Shown: positions 1-6,303, counted from the stretch's first letter. The stretch: 10,462 nucleotides of DNA from an uncultured Oceanobacillus sp. (GCA_938004015.1 CALKWU010000031.1:1-10462), one strand, 5' to 3'. Notes: generated from the sequence alone by a model not told the origin. A program made the numbers and translations.

Positions 1-35
1 ATGTCAAAAATTGTGCACATGGAGTGGGTCAAAAA

Positions 36-110
36 GAGACAGTCCCTAAATGTCCCAAATGGGTCGAACGGGGACTGTCCCTGTTTGTCCCACAATAGAC
101 CCTGTTCAGC
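36..110. repeat. Intergenic palindromic repeat cluster 1 (two core units)
   Basis: Two copies of a short G/C-palindromic unit lie here. The first has the core GAGACAGTCCC (36-46) and the second GGGACTGTCCC (71-81). GACAGTCCC at 38-46 and GGGACTGTC at 71-79 are perfect 9-base reverse complements, so the pair can fold into a hairpin with a 24-base loop. Each core is itself nearly palindromic and is followed by a second C-run (TGTCCC at 51-56, TTGTCCCA at 85-92). A degraded third unit may start near 97 (GACCCTGTTC). The same unit recurs near 2770-2965 and 4363-4460, always between genes. An open frame crosses the cluster on the plus strand, but its protein is low-complexity repeat translation with no ribosome site visible at the window edge, so I do not call it a gene. 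Confidence 0.75.
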
Positions 111-152
111 CAAAACAAAAAGACGCAGCGCTTCATCATCAGGCTGCGTCTT
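111..152 (-). terminator. Rho-independent terminator of the YrvL-like gene
   Basis: Read on the minus strand, AAGACGCAGC (152-143) pairs perfectly with GCTGCGTCTT (129-120), giving a 10-bp stem with a 13-base loop. A T-rich tract (minus-strand reading of 121-111) follows directly. The first arm is made from the last sense codons of the gene, and its TGA stop (139-141) lies in the loop, so the terminator is built into the end of the coding region. It should end transcripts coming from the merR/membrane-protein unit before they enter repeat cluster 1. Confidence 0.85.
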
Positions 153-633
153 CATTTTCTTTTTTATAAATTTCTTTCCCAAAGACCACTTCAAAAAGTG
201 CAAGCAGGAAAGCGAGTGCCCATTCCGTGTGTAAAGGAAGGGTAACGCTGTCCATCCATTCATCAACAATATAGAGAACAAACCAAGTAAATAGCGTATC
301 GATGATTAAGAATATGGCGGCAAGCTTCAACTGATCATAAACATTCTGCGTCAGCAAATAAAATAACGCTTTGGAAAACAGTTCGATGAAGAATCCAAAA
401 ACTAAGATGATGAGAGTATAAAGCAATAATGCCCAAGTCGACTCATACTGGATTCCGAACAGACTAAGCACGCCGGCAATTCCGAAAAAATACAGGCTAA
501 ACACAATACTCACCCCACCGACGATCAAAAGCGTCATTGCGAGGACGACAACTATTTTTACAGAACAGCCGAATTCCCGGAAAGGAACATCCTCTTCTTC
601 TGTAGCTTCTTGTTTTTCCTTCCAATCTGACAT
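139..633 (-). CDS. Small four-helix membrane protein, probable YrvL/YvrL-family regulator
   Basis: A 164-residue protein with a hydrophilic acidic N-terminus and about four hydrophobic segments (near residues 26-50, 66-84, 102-122 and 138-152), then a charged tail. Start at 633 is chosen because AAAGGAG sits 7 bases upstream. The in-frame ATG at 639 is only 1 base from that site. The pattern of a glycine-rich first helix, LFGIQYES, a GFFIEL segment, an IID in the third helix and a DEWMDSV loop resembles the Pfam YrvL family. From memory of that family, B. subtilis YvrL is a membrane inhibitor of the SigO-RsoA sigma system; no sigma gene is visible here, so that role is not shown. It lies 93 bases downstream of merR with no terminator between them, suggesting cotranscription. 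Family assignment is by recalled pattern only; a generic small membrane protein is the alternative. Confidence 0.6.
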   Translation of the reverse strand: MSDWKEKQEATEEEDVPFREFGCSVKIVVVLAMTLLIVGGVSIVFSLYFFGIAGVLSLFGIQYESTWALLLYTLIILVFGFFIELFSKALFYLLTQNVYDQLKLAAIFLIIDTLFTWFVLYIVDEWMDSVTLPLHTEWALAFLLALFEVVFGKEIYKKENEDAA

Positions 634-726
634 GTACATGCTCCTTTATCAATCCAAACTTCACTTTTAACTAACACAATGCCATTATTACGATTGGAAG
701 GGAGAAAATGTTTCATGGATGGTGCA

Positions 727-1515
727 CTACTTTTCATCCTCAATCGCTAACTTTTCCATAGCCTTTCCGACTTCTTCCAGATAAGCTTCTTCCTCCGGGG
801 ACAAGAAACTTGGAAAATTGAAATCCGGAATCTCCTTTTCCAGCGACTCTTGAAATTTTTCTAATTCTGAAGCAAAAGCTTCTATGTCTGTCATGTGTCT
901 CGTCGCCATTTCCATCATCTCGATAAGTAAATCAAAAGCTTCCTGCTCATCCGGTGCAACTCCATTTTTCAACGCATCCTGCAATTTCGCGTGCCAATCC
1001 ACCATTTCCAAGTCCAGCTGTTTTTGTGTTTCTTTTGGTAATGAAAAAATCTTTTTCACCGCTTCATCACTCATATACTCTTTCGCCCATTCTTTGAGGT
1101 CTTGCTCATGTTCCATATGGAAAAGGATGGAACTGATTATCGACCACGTCGGCTTCCTTCCTTGATCCAACAAAAATTGGACCCGTTCCACCGCTTCAAT
1201 CGCACGTTCGATTTCTTTCTTTTTTTCATGTAAAACTTTCCATTGTGTTGGTAAAGATTTTTTCAGTTGTGTTGCGGCATCCACGTTTTCTTCCAACAAA
1301 CCTTTAATTTCCTGCAACGAAAAGCCCATAAATTTCAGCGCTTGGATTTGTTGCAATTTCGCCAGCTCATCCAATCCATATAATCGGTGGCCGGTTTCAT
1401 TCTGTTTTGTCGGAACGAGCAGCCCTAATTCTTGATAAAATCGTAACGTCCGCACCGTTACCCGAGCTTTTTTCGCAAACTCCCCAATCGTAAAAGTCGT
1501 TTTTAAAGTTGACAT
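727..1515 (-). CDS. MerR-family transcriptional regulator (TipA/Mta-like architecture)
   Basis: A 262-residue protein. Residues about 8-76 form the MerR DNA-binding domain: FTIGEFAKKARVTVRTLRFY is the helix-turn-helix, followed by the wing (GHRLYG) and the second helical pair (ALKFMGFSLQEIKGLL). Residues about 80-117 are a charged dimerisation coiled coil. Residues 120-262 are an all-helical, acidic domain rich in Met, Trp and Glu, without the metal-binding cysteines of CueR/ZntR types, so a hydrophobic or drug-like effector is more likely than a metal. Start at 1515 (ATG) is preferred because AAAAGGGG lies 8 bases upstream; an in-frame GTG at 1524 overlaps that site. A promoter with a 19-base spacer and central dyad lies just upstream, typical of MerR autoregulation. 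No efflux pump is adjacent; the only plausible co-transcribed partner is the downstream small membrane protein. The target ligand is unknown. Confidence 0.88.
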   Translation of the reverse strand: MSTLKTTFTIGEFAKKARVTVRTLRFYQELGLLVPTKQNETGHRLYGLDELAKLQQIQALKFMGFSLQEIKGLLEENVDAATQLKKSLPTQWKVLHEKKKEIERAIEAVERVQFLLDQGRKPTWSIISSILFHMEHEQDLKEWAKEYMSDEAVKKIFSLPKETQKQLDLEMVDWHAKLQDALKNGVAPDEQEAFDLLIEMMEMATRHMTDIEAFASELEKFQESLEKEIPDFNFPSFLSPEEEAYLEEVGKAMEKLAIEDEK

Positions 1516-1544
1516 AAAAAACACCCCTTTTATTATTTGCCTTC

Positions 1545-1575
1545 AATTTATCATGTGACGTAACGTCCTATGCAA
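1545..1575 (-). promoter_or_regulatory. merR promoter with 19-bp spacer and MerR-type operator
   Basis: On the minus strand TTGCAT (1575-1570) and TAAATT (1550-1545) are separated by exactly 19 bases, the unusually long spacing known for MerR-controlled promoters. Inside the spacer lies the dyad GACGTTACGTC (1567-1557), a 5-base inverted repeat around one central base. The hexamers match sigma-A consensus only moderately (3/6 and 4/6). An alternative -10, GATAAA, would give a 17-base spacer. The position, 30 bases above the merR start, supports autoregulation; binding is inferred. Confidence 0.6.
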
Positions 1576-1645
1576 GGGGTTATGACATTTTTGTTTCTAG
1601 GAAAAGCAACGCTACAAACTCGTACTCCCTTCCATTTCATACCAT

Positions 1646-2596
1646 TTAAATTTCCGATTTCTGCGCCATATGATTTTCTTTATTTTCTAGCTCTCTTTCC
1701 AAAACGAGACGTTGTTGATTCACCATTTCCCGCATGACTTGTTCTGTTGTTCTAATTTTATCCAAATGATCGAGCGCTTCTTCCGTCCGTCCATTTTTAT
1801 GTAAAGCCGTGGACATGCTGAAATAGTAAGCCGCTTTATTGAAATCGGTTTTCGGTTTGTGGCGGATATTGGAAAGCTCTTCTAAAAACAAACGGGCATT
1901 CTGTGTCCGCTCGTACTCACGTAAAATGAGTTGGTATTCTTTTTTGAAACGTCGATCCCACAAATGTTCGATCAAAAAAGTCGCTGCCATAAAAAGGATG
2001 AAATGGATAATCCCTGCACCAATGACGAAAATATACATAAGCGGAAGACGATCCGATGCAAAAGAATCCCACAAAGAGAGAGCAATCAATCCGAAAATAA
2101 TCAATGTCGGGATATAAAACAGCAGTGTGATGATATGTTTAATGCGATTCTTTTTATAATGTTTGTTTTTCATGTCATGCAGGTTTTTGCTTTCCATAAT
2201 CGCCAAAGAATGAGCGAGATTTTCCGCTTGATTCGGCAAATATTTTGAACTTTTTTTCCTGATTTGGAAAACATATTTTCGGCCATCCTTGAACTGCAAT
2301 GTGACGCGGTCGTTCAACTTTCCCGATTTCATTTCGATTCCTTGGATTTCGGAAAAATGGAAGAGTGTAAATCCTTGCGTTTTGTCAGCACGGAACGAAT
2401 CCATCCAAACGACGAGAATAGCGTCATCTTTCACTTCGAGGACGCAACCCTTCAACAATCTTTCTCCATCCTGCTTGATCAATTGTGCCATCATTAACCG
2501 TTCGAGGGGGAAGGCGGTCACCGTTTGCGGAGCGTACGAGAAAATTTGCTCCCTGATTGCGCTTTTTAGCCCCTCTTCATTATAAAGGAGTTTCAT
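1646..2596 (-). CDS. Hypothetical two-helix membrane protein with possible PH-like N-terminal domain
   Basis: I do not recognise this 316-residue protein as a named family. Residues about 40-120 are rich in beta-type alternation (CVLEVKDDAILVVWMDS, FTLFHFSEIQGIEMK, RVTLQFKDGRKYVFQI), which resembles bacterial PH-like domains. Two hydrophobic segments follow at about 156-176 and 187-209, separated by a short polar loop. The C-terminal third is charged and helical. A segment DFNKAAYYFSMSTALHKNGR then TEEALDHLDKI (about 251-281) looks like one or two TPR-like helical pairs. The ATG at 2596 is chosen because AAAGGG lies 7 bases upstream; the open frame extends to a TTG at 2656 with no good ribosome site. 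It stands alone, divergent from the purine permease and separated from merR by 130 bases. A membrane-anchored scaffold or stress protein is possible, but function is unknown. Confidence 0.8.
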   Translation of the reverse strand: MKLLYNEEGLKSAIREQIFSYAPQTVTAFPLERLMMAQLIKQDGERLLKGCVLEVKDDAILVVWMDSFRADKTQGFTLFHFSEIQGIEMKSGKLNDRVTLQFKDGRKYVFQIRKKSSKYLPNQAENLAHSLAIMESKNLHDMKNKHYKKNRIKHIITLLFYIPTLIIFGLIALSLWDSFASDRLPLMYIFVIGAGIIHFILFMAATFLIEHLWDRRFKKEYQLILREYERTQNARLFLEELSNIRHKPKTDFNKAAYYFSMSTALHKNGRTEEALDHLDKIRTTEQVMREMVNQQRLVLERELENKENHMAQKSEI

Positions 2597-2627
2597 TAAA
2601 CCACCCTTTACCACAATTGTTGGCTTT

Positions 2628-2656
2628 ATTGTTGCAAACGATTTATAAAACTTCAA
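2628..2656 (-). promoter_or_regulatory. Candidate sigma-A promoter for the hypothetical membrane protein
   Basis: On the minus strand TTGAAG (2656-2651) and AACAAT (2633-2628) are 17 bases apart, each matching the consensus at 4 of 6 positions. They lie 31-60 bases upstream of the chosen ATG at 2596. The hexamers are weak, so this is only the best candidate in the interval. The TTG that could act as an upstream start codon is part of the proposed -35 box, which argues against the longer protein. Confidence 0.35.
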
Positions 2657-2762
2657 GGGACTTTCGTTGAGGGGTGAAGGATGGAATCGGAGTGGTCATT
2701 CGGGAATCGCGGGCCAATAAGCGGATGATTTTTCGGTTGTTCAGGCGCTGTCCCAAGCGAAG

Positions 2763-2965
2763 TGGGTCATTTGGGGTCTGTCCCCTTTTGGCCCATTTTG
2801 GAAAGATGTGGTGGCGTTACGTTCCCGGCTTCCGGGTCAGCCCTGGGTACTGGGGCGAACAGAGACAGTCCTTCCATGACCCATTTTTGTGGGTCAAAAC
2901 GGGACAGTCCCTTTTTGGCCCGTTTTGGAAAACAATGGATATATGGGACGATTGGGGACTGTCCC
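2763..2965. repeat. Intergenic palindromic repeat cluster 2 (four core units)
   Basis: Four units of the same family as at 36-110. Cores are GGGGTCTGTCCCC (2773-2785), AGAGACAGTCC (2861-2871), GGGACAGTCCC (2901-2911) and GGGACTGTCCC (2955-2965); the last two are exact reverse complements. Three cores are followed by a T-run and GGCCC or GACCC, and two share a longer tail (TTTTGGCCC, then A or G, then TTTTGGAAA at 2786-2805 and 2913-2930). Extra hairpins are visible: CCCGG/CCGGG (2824-2836), TGACCCA/TGGGTCA (2877-2896) and AAAACGGG/CCCGTTTT (2896-2926). The cluster is dense in potential RNA or cruciform structure and has no coding content that I accept. Confidence 0.8.
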
Positions 2966-2981
2966 TTTTTGACCCGGTCCA

Positions 2982-3010
2982 TTGACCAATGTGCAAAAAA
3001 TCGGTAAGAT
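2982..3010 (+). promoter_or_regulatory. Sigma-A promoter of the purine permease
   Basis: TTGACC (2982-2987, 5/6 match) and TAAGAT (3005-3010, 4/6 match) are separated by an ideal 17 bases that include an A-run. Transcription would start near 3017, giving a leader of about 30 bases before the ATG at 3050. That is too short for a purine riboswitch, so riboswitch control known for some Bacillus purine transporters is not supported here. The -35 box lies immediately after repeat cluster 2 and forms one arm of a small dyad, GGTC/GACC (2976-2987). Confidence 0.65.
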
Positions 3011-3049
3011 ATCGAGTGTTGGTTAAAAATATATGAAAGAATGGTGCAT

Positions 3050-4342
3050 ATGTTAGAAAAGCTCTTTAAATTGAAAGCAAAAGATACGACAATTCAGACG
3101 GAATTTACGGCTGGACTGACTACTTTCCTTACAATGGCTTATATCATTGTAGTCAACCCGGCAATTCTATCTGCTGCCGGCGTCCCATTTGACCAAGTGT
3201 TTATGGCGACGGTCATTTCGGCTGTGGTCGGAACGTTGATGATGGGCTTGTTCGCCAACTATCCGATTGCCATCGCTCCAGGTATGGGGTTGAATGCATA
3301 CTTTGTCAGTGTCGTCGCGATACAAGGCGTATCTTATCAAACCGTTTTTGCAGCGGTTTTTCTTGCCGGTGTTCTATTCATGTTATTAAGTTTGACCCAA
3401 TTACGGGAAACATTGATCAACGAAATCCCTGACAGTTTAAAGTTCGGAATCACGGCGGGTATCGGTTTGTTCATCGCACTCGTCGGTTTGAAAAATGCCG
3501 GCATTGTCGTTCCGGATGAAGCAAACATCATCGGCATGGGCGATTTGACCGACCCGATGGTGATGCTCACGATTGCAGGACTTTTCATAACACTCGTGTT
3601 ATACGTCATAAATATTAAAGGTGCCTTATTTTTAGGGATGATCATTACAGGTATTATTGCTTATTTTACGGGACTTCTTGAATTTGAAGGCATCGTATCT
3701 GCACCACCTGCACCTGTATTTTTTAATTTGGATATCGCCGGCGTATTCACCCACGGACTGTATACCGTTATCATTGCCTTTTTCCTCGTCACATTGTTTG
3801 ACACGACAGGAACATTGATCGGGGTTGCCGAGCAAGGTGGATTTATGAAAAATGGACAGTTACCACGCTCCAAACAAGCGCTCTTTGCTGATGCAACCGC
3901 AACGACAGTCGGATCGATGTTCGGTTCAAGTCCTTCGACCGCTTATATTGAATCGACTTCAGGTGTGGCAGCTGGTGGGAGAACAGGACTTACATCAATT
4001 GTCGTTGCTGCACTCTTTGCATTGTCGATTTTCTTCACACCGCTCGTCAGTGTCGTTGCAGGCGTACCGGCAATTACCTCGCCCGTGCTCATTATTGTCG
4101 GTTCATTCATGATGCAGGGCTTGGCAAAAATCGATTGGCGCTCTTTTGATGAAGCATTCCCGACATTTGCCACGATGATTGCGATGCCATTCACATCCAG
4201 CATTGCAACAGGAATTGCAGTCGGTTTCATCACCTATCCACTCATGAAACTGGCAAGAGGAAAAGGTAAAGAGGTACACTGGCTGATTTATCTATTCGCC
4301 GTGCTCTTCCTCATTCAACTTATCTTCTTCCCAATGCAATAA
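3050..4342 (+). CDS. NCS2-family (AzgA-type) purine permease, PbuG/PbuO-like
   Basis: A 430-residue polytopic membrane protein that should import guanine, hypoxanthine or related purine bases by proton symport. The sequence opens with the family pattern TEFTAGLTTFLTMAYIIVVNP, followed by PIAIAPGMGLNAYF (residues about 72-85), FDTTGTLIGVA (about 250-260) and the substrate-site region SSPSTAYIESTSGVAAGGRTGL (about 293-313). Length fits the AzgA/PbuG/PbuO group (about 430-440). The short N-terminus and the DQVFMAT and ANYPIAIAPGMG stretches recall B. subtilis PbuO more than PbuG, but paralogues cannot be separated by eye, so no symbol is given. Start at 3050 is preferred because GAAAGA lies 9 bases upstream; the ATG at 3041 directly abuts that motif. 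It has its own promoter, is divergent from the unknown membrane protein and convergent with the cyd operon. Confidence 0.9.
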   Translation: MLEKLFKLKAKDTTIQTEFTAGLTTFLTMAYIIVVNPAILSAAGVPFDQVFMATVISAVVGTLMMGLFANYPIAIAPGMGLNAYFVSVVAIQGVSYQTVFAAVFLAGVLFMLLSLTQLRETLINEIPDSLKFGITAGIGLFIALVGLKNAGIVVPDEANIIGMGDLTDPMVMLTIAGLFITLVLYVINIKGALFLGMIITGIIAYFTGLLEFEGIVSAPPAPVFFNLDIAGVFTHGLYTVIIAFFLVTLFDTTGTLIGVAEQGGFMKNGQLPRSKQALFADATATTVGSMFGSSPSTAYIESTSGVAAGGRTGLTSIVVAALFALSIFFTPLVSVVAGVPAITSPVLIIVGSFMMQGLAKIDWRSFDEAFPTFATMIAMPFTSSIATGIAVGFITYPLMKLARGKGKEVHWLIYLFAVLFLIQLIFFPMQ

Positions 4343-4362
4343 TGGGAAAGACAAGCCTGAAT

Positions 4363-4460
4363 GGGATAGACCCTGATTGACCTGTTTTGTTAATGCGGGT
4401 CAGTTAGGGCCTGTTCCTTTTTGGCCCAATGACTCAATCAGAACAGTCCTCGTTTGTCCC
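4363..4460. repeat. Intergenic palindromic repeat cluster 3 between convergent genes
   Basis: Three diverged units of the same repeat family lie between the 3' ends of the permease and cydC: GGGATAGACCC (4363-4373), GGGCCTGTTCC with a T-run and GGCCCA (4407-4428), and GAACAGTCCTCGTTTGTCCC (4441-4460). Possible stems are GACCC/GGGTC (4369-4401) and GGGCC/GGCCC (4407-4427). The copies are less perfect than those in cluster 2. Neither flanking gene has another hairpin plus T-run terminator in the 137-base gap, so this cluster may serve as a weak two-way terminator; that is inference. Confidence 0.65.
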
Positions 4461-4479
4461 AGCCGTGGCTTCCGATCCA

Positions 4480-6303
4480 TCAAATCCCTTTATCCATTTG
4501 GTATAACGCTCGATAATGCGCATTTGTTTTAAGGAGATGTTCGTGGCATCCTTGCATGGTGATTTTTCCATCATCGAGAAAAACAATCTTGTCCATCTTT
4601 TCCATGCCGGCGAGATGATGCGTAATCCAAATGACCGTCTTTTCTTTCAGAGTAGCAAAAATCGTTTCAATCATATCCTTTTCCGTCTGGGGGTCCAGCC
4701 CAGTCGTTGGTTCATCGAGGATGACGATGGGGGTATCTTTTAATAAAATCCGGGCAAGAGCAATTCGTTGGCGTTCGCCTCCTGAGAACCGTTTACCGCT
4801 TTCCTCCATGAAGGTTTTCAAACCGAGCGGCAACGAGCGGATATATCGATCCAACTTCACTTGCTCCACGACCCGTTCCACATCCGCTCTTGTGGCAAGA
4901 CGATTTCCTAAACGGATATTATTTTCCACTGTTGTCGCAAACAAATACGGCTTTTGATTGAGGATTCCCAACATATCGTAAATCCTTTCCCGATATGCTT
5001 GTGGAGCATGACCTGCAATTGAAATTGAACCGGATTCCGGTACTAACTCCCCCATCAACAGCTGGATCAATGTTGATTTTCCCGCTCCGCTTTTTCCTAA
5101 AATCGCCACTTTTTCACCAGGGGCAACCGCTAACGAGAAGTCTTTAATCGTCAACTGATCCTGTTTTGGATAACGAAAAGAAAGGTCATCTATCACAATT
5201 TCTCCCGCAGAGGACGTATCAACAGCTTTTTCCGGAATTTCGGAAAGCACATCCTGCGACCTTGAAAACTTGTCGGGAGCGTCTTGTTGTATTTGCGGAG
5301 CCTTTTGAACATGTTCATCTGAAATCACATGCTTTTCCTCTGTCCCCGCAAAGCTCTCGATATCCTCCAGTCGCTGCAATGACTCCGCATAGGTTGGAAT
5401 CTTTTCCACTGCTTGAGAAATCGGAATCAAGCCTTCCACGAGAGGCAGCACAGCCAACGTGAAGGCCGTAATGTAACTCGGTTCAAACAGCCCATCTGCC
5501 GCCTGCAAGCTCGACCAAATCGCCATTAGCACGATGACAACCCCCGTCAAACTCTGCAAGACGAACGTTCTTACGTGATGGAAATCATTCATTTTCCGCT
5601 CCAACCGGTTACTCGTTTTCTGAGCAGAAAAATATTTGCGCATGAAGCTTGCTTTTTCCCCACTAATCAACCAGTCTTCTAATCCGAATAACGCATCGGT
5701 CAAATTTTCATAGAGGATTTTCGTCCAAGTTTTTTGCTTCACCTGGACTTTTTTCAAATGATATAACGATACGAGCGGATAAATAAACACGATGATTCCG
5801 ATCAAACAGCCAATGAGAAAAGCAAATTTCCAATCGAAAACCGCCAAGATGCTCGTTGCCACGAAAAAAATCGTCAGTCCGCTCACCACCGGAAAAATCG
5901 TCCGGATATACACATCTTGCAAATGCTCGATATCATCGGCGAGCGTACCGAGCAAATCCCCGGTTTTGAACCTGTTGTGGATCCATAACGCTTGCGGCTC
6001 CAACATCCGGTACAATTGCACCCGCATGCTGCTCAAGGCTTTCAATACGGCGTTATGTCCGGAGAGCCTTTCGAAATATTGGAAAGCTGCCCGGGAAATC
6101 CCAAATGCCCGCACCCCGACAATCGGTATATACAGAAGCAAAATTGTCTCGGGGCGGAGTGATGCTTTTGATATCAAATAACCGGATGTGAATGTCAGCA
6201 TCGTACTTGCCGCAATTGTCAACGTCGCAAAAAGTATCGCCAAGAAAAAAGAAGTGGCATTTTTTTTCACGTACGGCGTGATATATTTTCGCCCAAGTTT
6301 CAT
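4480..6303 (-). CDS. cydC: CydC-type subunit of the cytochrome bd assembly ABC transporter (CydD in B. subtilis naming)
   Basis: A 607-residue half-transporter: transmembrane domain (about 1-315) then ATPase (about 366-607). It pairs with the upstream CydD-type protein; in E. coli CydDC exports cysteine and glutathione and is needed for cytochrome bd maturation. ATPase motifs are intact: Walker A GKSGAGKS (403-410), Q-loop Gln450, signature FSGGERQR (506-513), Walker B IVILDEP (526-532) and His562. The membrane domain shows the CydC pattern TFTSGYLISKAS, GVRAFGISRAAFQYFERL and GDLLGTLADDIEHLQDVYIR. Start at 6303 follows AAGGAG by 9 bases and overlaps the upstream stop by 4 bases (ATGA). It is about 30 residues longer than usual; the extra length is a hydrophilic linker (about 320-366) between the two domains. 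E. coli cydC corresponds to the gene called cydD in B. subtilis. Confidence 0.93.
   Translation of the reverse strand: MKLGRKYITPYVKKNATSFFLAILFATLTIAASTMLTFTSGYLISKASLRPETILLLYIPIVGVRAFGISRAAFQYFERLSGHNAVLKALSSMRVQLYRMLEPQALWIHNRFKTGDLLGTLADDIEHLQDVYIRTIFPVVSGLTIFFVATSILAVFDWKFAFLIGCLIGIIVFIYPLVSLYHLKKVQVKQKTWTKILYENLTDALFGLEDWLISGEKASFMRKYFSAQKTSNRLERKMNDFHHVRTFVLQSLTGVVIVLMAIWSSLQAADGLFEPSYITAFTLAVLPLVEGLIPISQAVEKIPTYAESLQRLEDIESFAGTEEKHVISDEHVQKAPQIQQDAPDKFSRSQDVLSEIPEKAVDTSSAGEIVIDDLSFRYPKQDQLTIKDFSLAVAPGEKVAILGKSGAGKSTLIQLLMGELVPESGSISIAGHAPQAYRERIYDMLGILNQKPYLFATTVENNIRLGNRLATRADVERVVEQVKLDRYIRSLPLGLKTFMEESGKRFSGGERQRIALARILLKDTPIVILDEPTTGLDPQTEKDMIETIFATLKEKTVIWITHHLAGMEKMDKIVFLDDGKITMQGCHEHLLKTNAHYRALYQMDKGI

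Larger units (their letters stand above)
2597..3049. other. 453-bp divergent intergenic region
   Basis: No credible gene is seen here. From left to right it holds the leader of the minus-strand membrane protein, a stretch at 2657-2760 that I cannot explain and that may be a degraded flank of the repeat element, the palindromic repeat cluster, and the permease promoter. Several open frames cross it on both strands, but they translate the repeats (recurring Gly-Asp-Cys-Pro-Phe or Gly-Gln-Ser-Pro style peptides) and lack ribosome sites. No purine riboswitch fold is recognisable in front of the permease; the predicted leader is only about 30 bases. Confidence 0.7.

Noticed and set aside
1..234. 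Plus-strand open frame of 77 codons from the window edge
   Set aside because: It crosses repeat cluster 1 and then runs antisense through the terminator and the end of the YrvL-like gene; no ribosome site can be seen and the peptide is repeat-derived.
558..743. Minus-strand 61-codon open frame between merR and the YrvL-like gene
   Set aside because: It overlaps the start of the YrvL-like gene in another frame, shows no family features and has no clear ribosome site.
1576..1645. Terminator after the unknown membrane protein gene
   Set aside because: Only 3-4 bp stems are visible and no T-run follows on the minus strand.
2763..2965. CRISPR array
   Set aside because: Unit spacing is irregular, the cores are only about 11 bases and diverged, spacers themselves contain related palindromes, and no cas gene is present.
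2674..3007. Overlapping open frames on both strands through repeat cluster 2
   Set aside because: They are translations of the palindromic repeats with no family resemblance; the lack of stop codons reflects the G/C-rich palindromes.
3005..3049. Possible purine riboswitch leader of the permease
   Set aside because: The predicted leader is about 30 bases and the conserved purine-aptamer loops are not present in it or in the preceding region.
5792..6181. Plus-strand 129-codon open frame antisense to cydC
   Set aside because: It is a shadow of the strongly supported cydC frame and resembles no protein.
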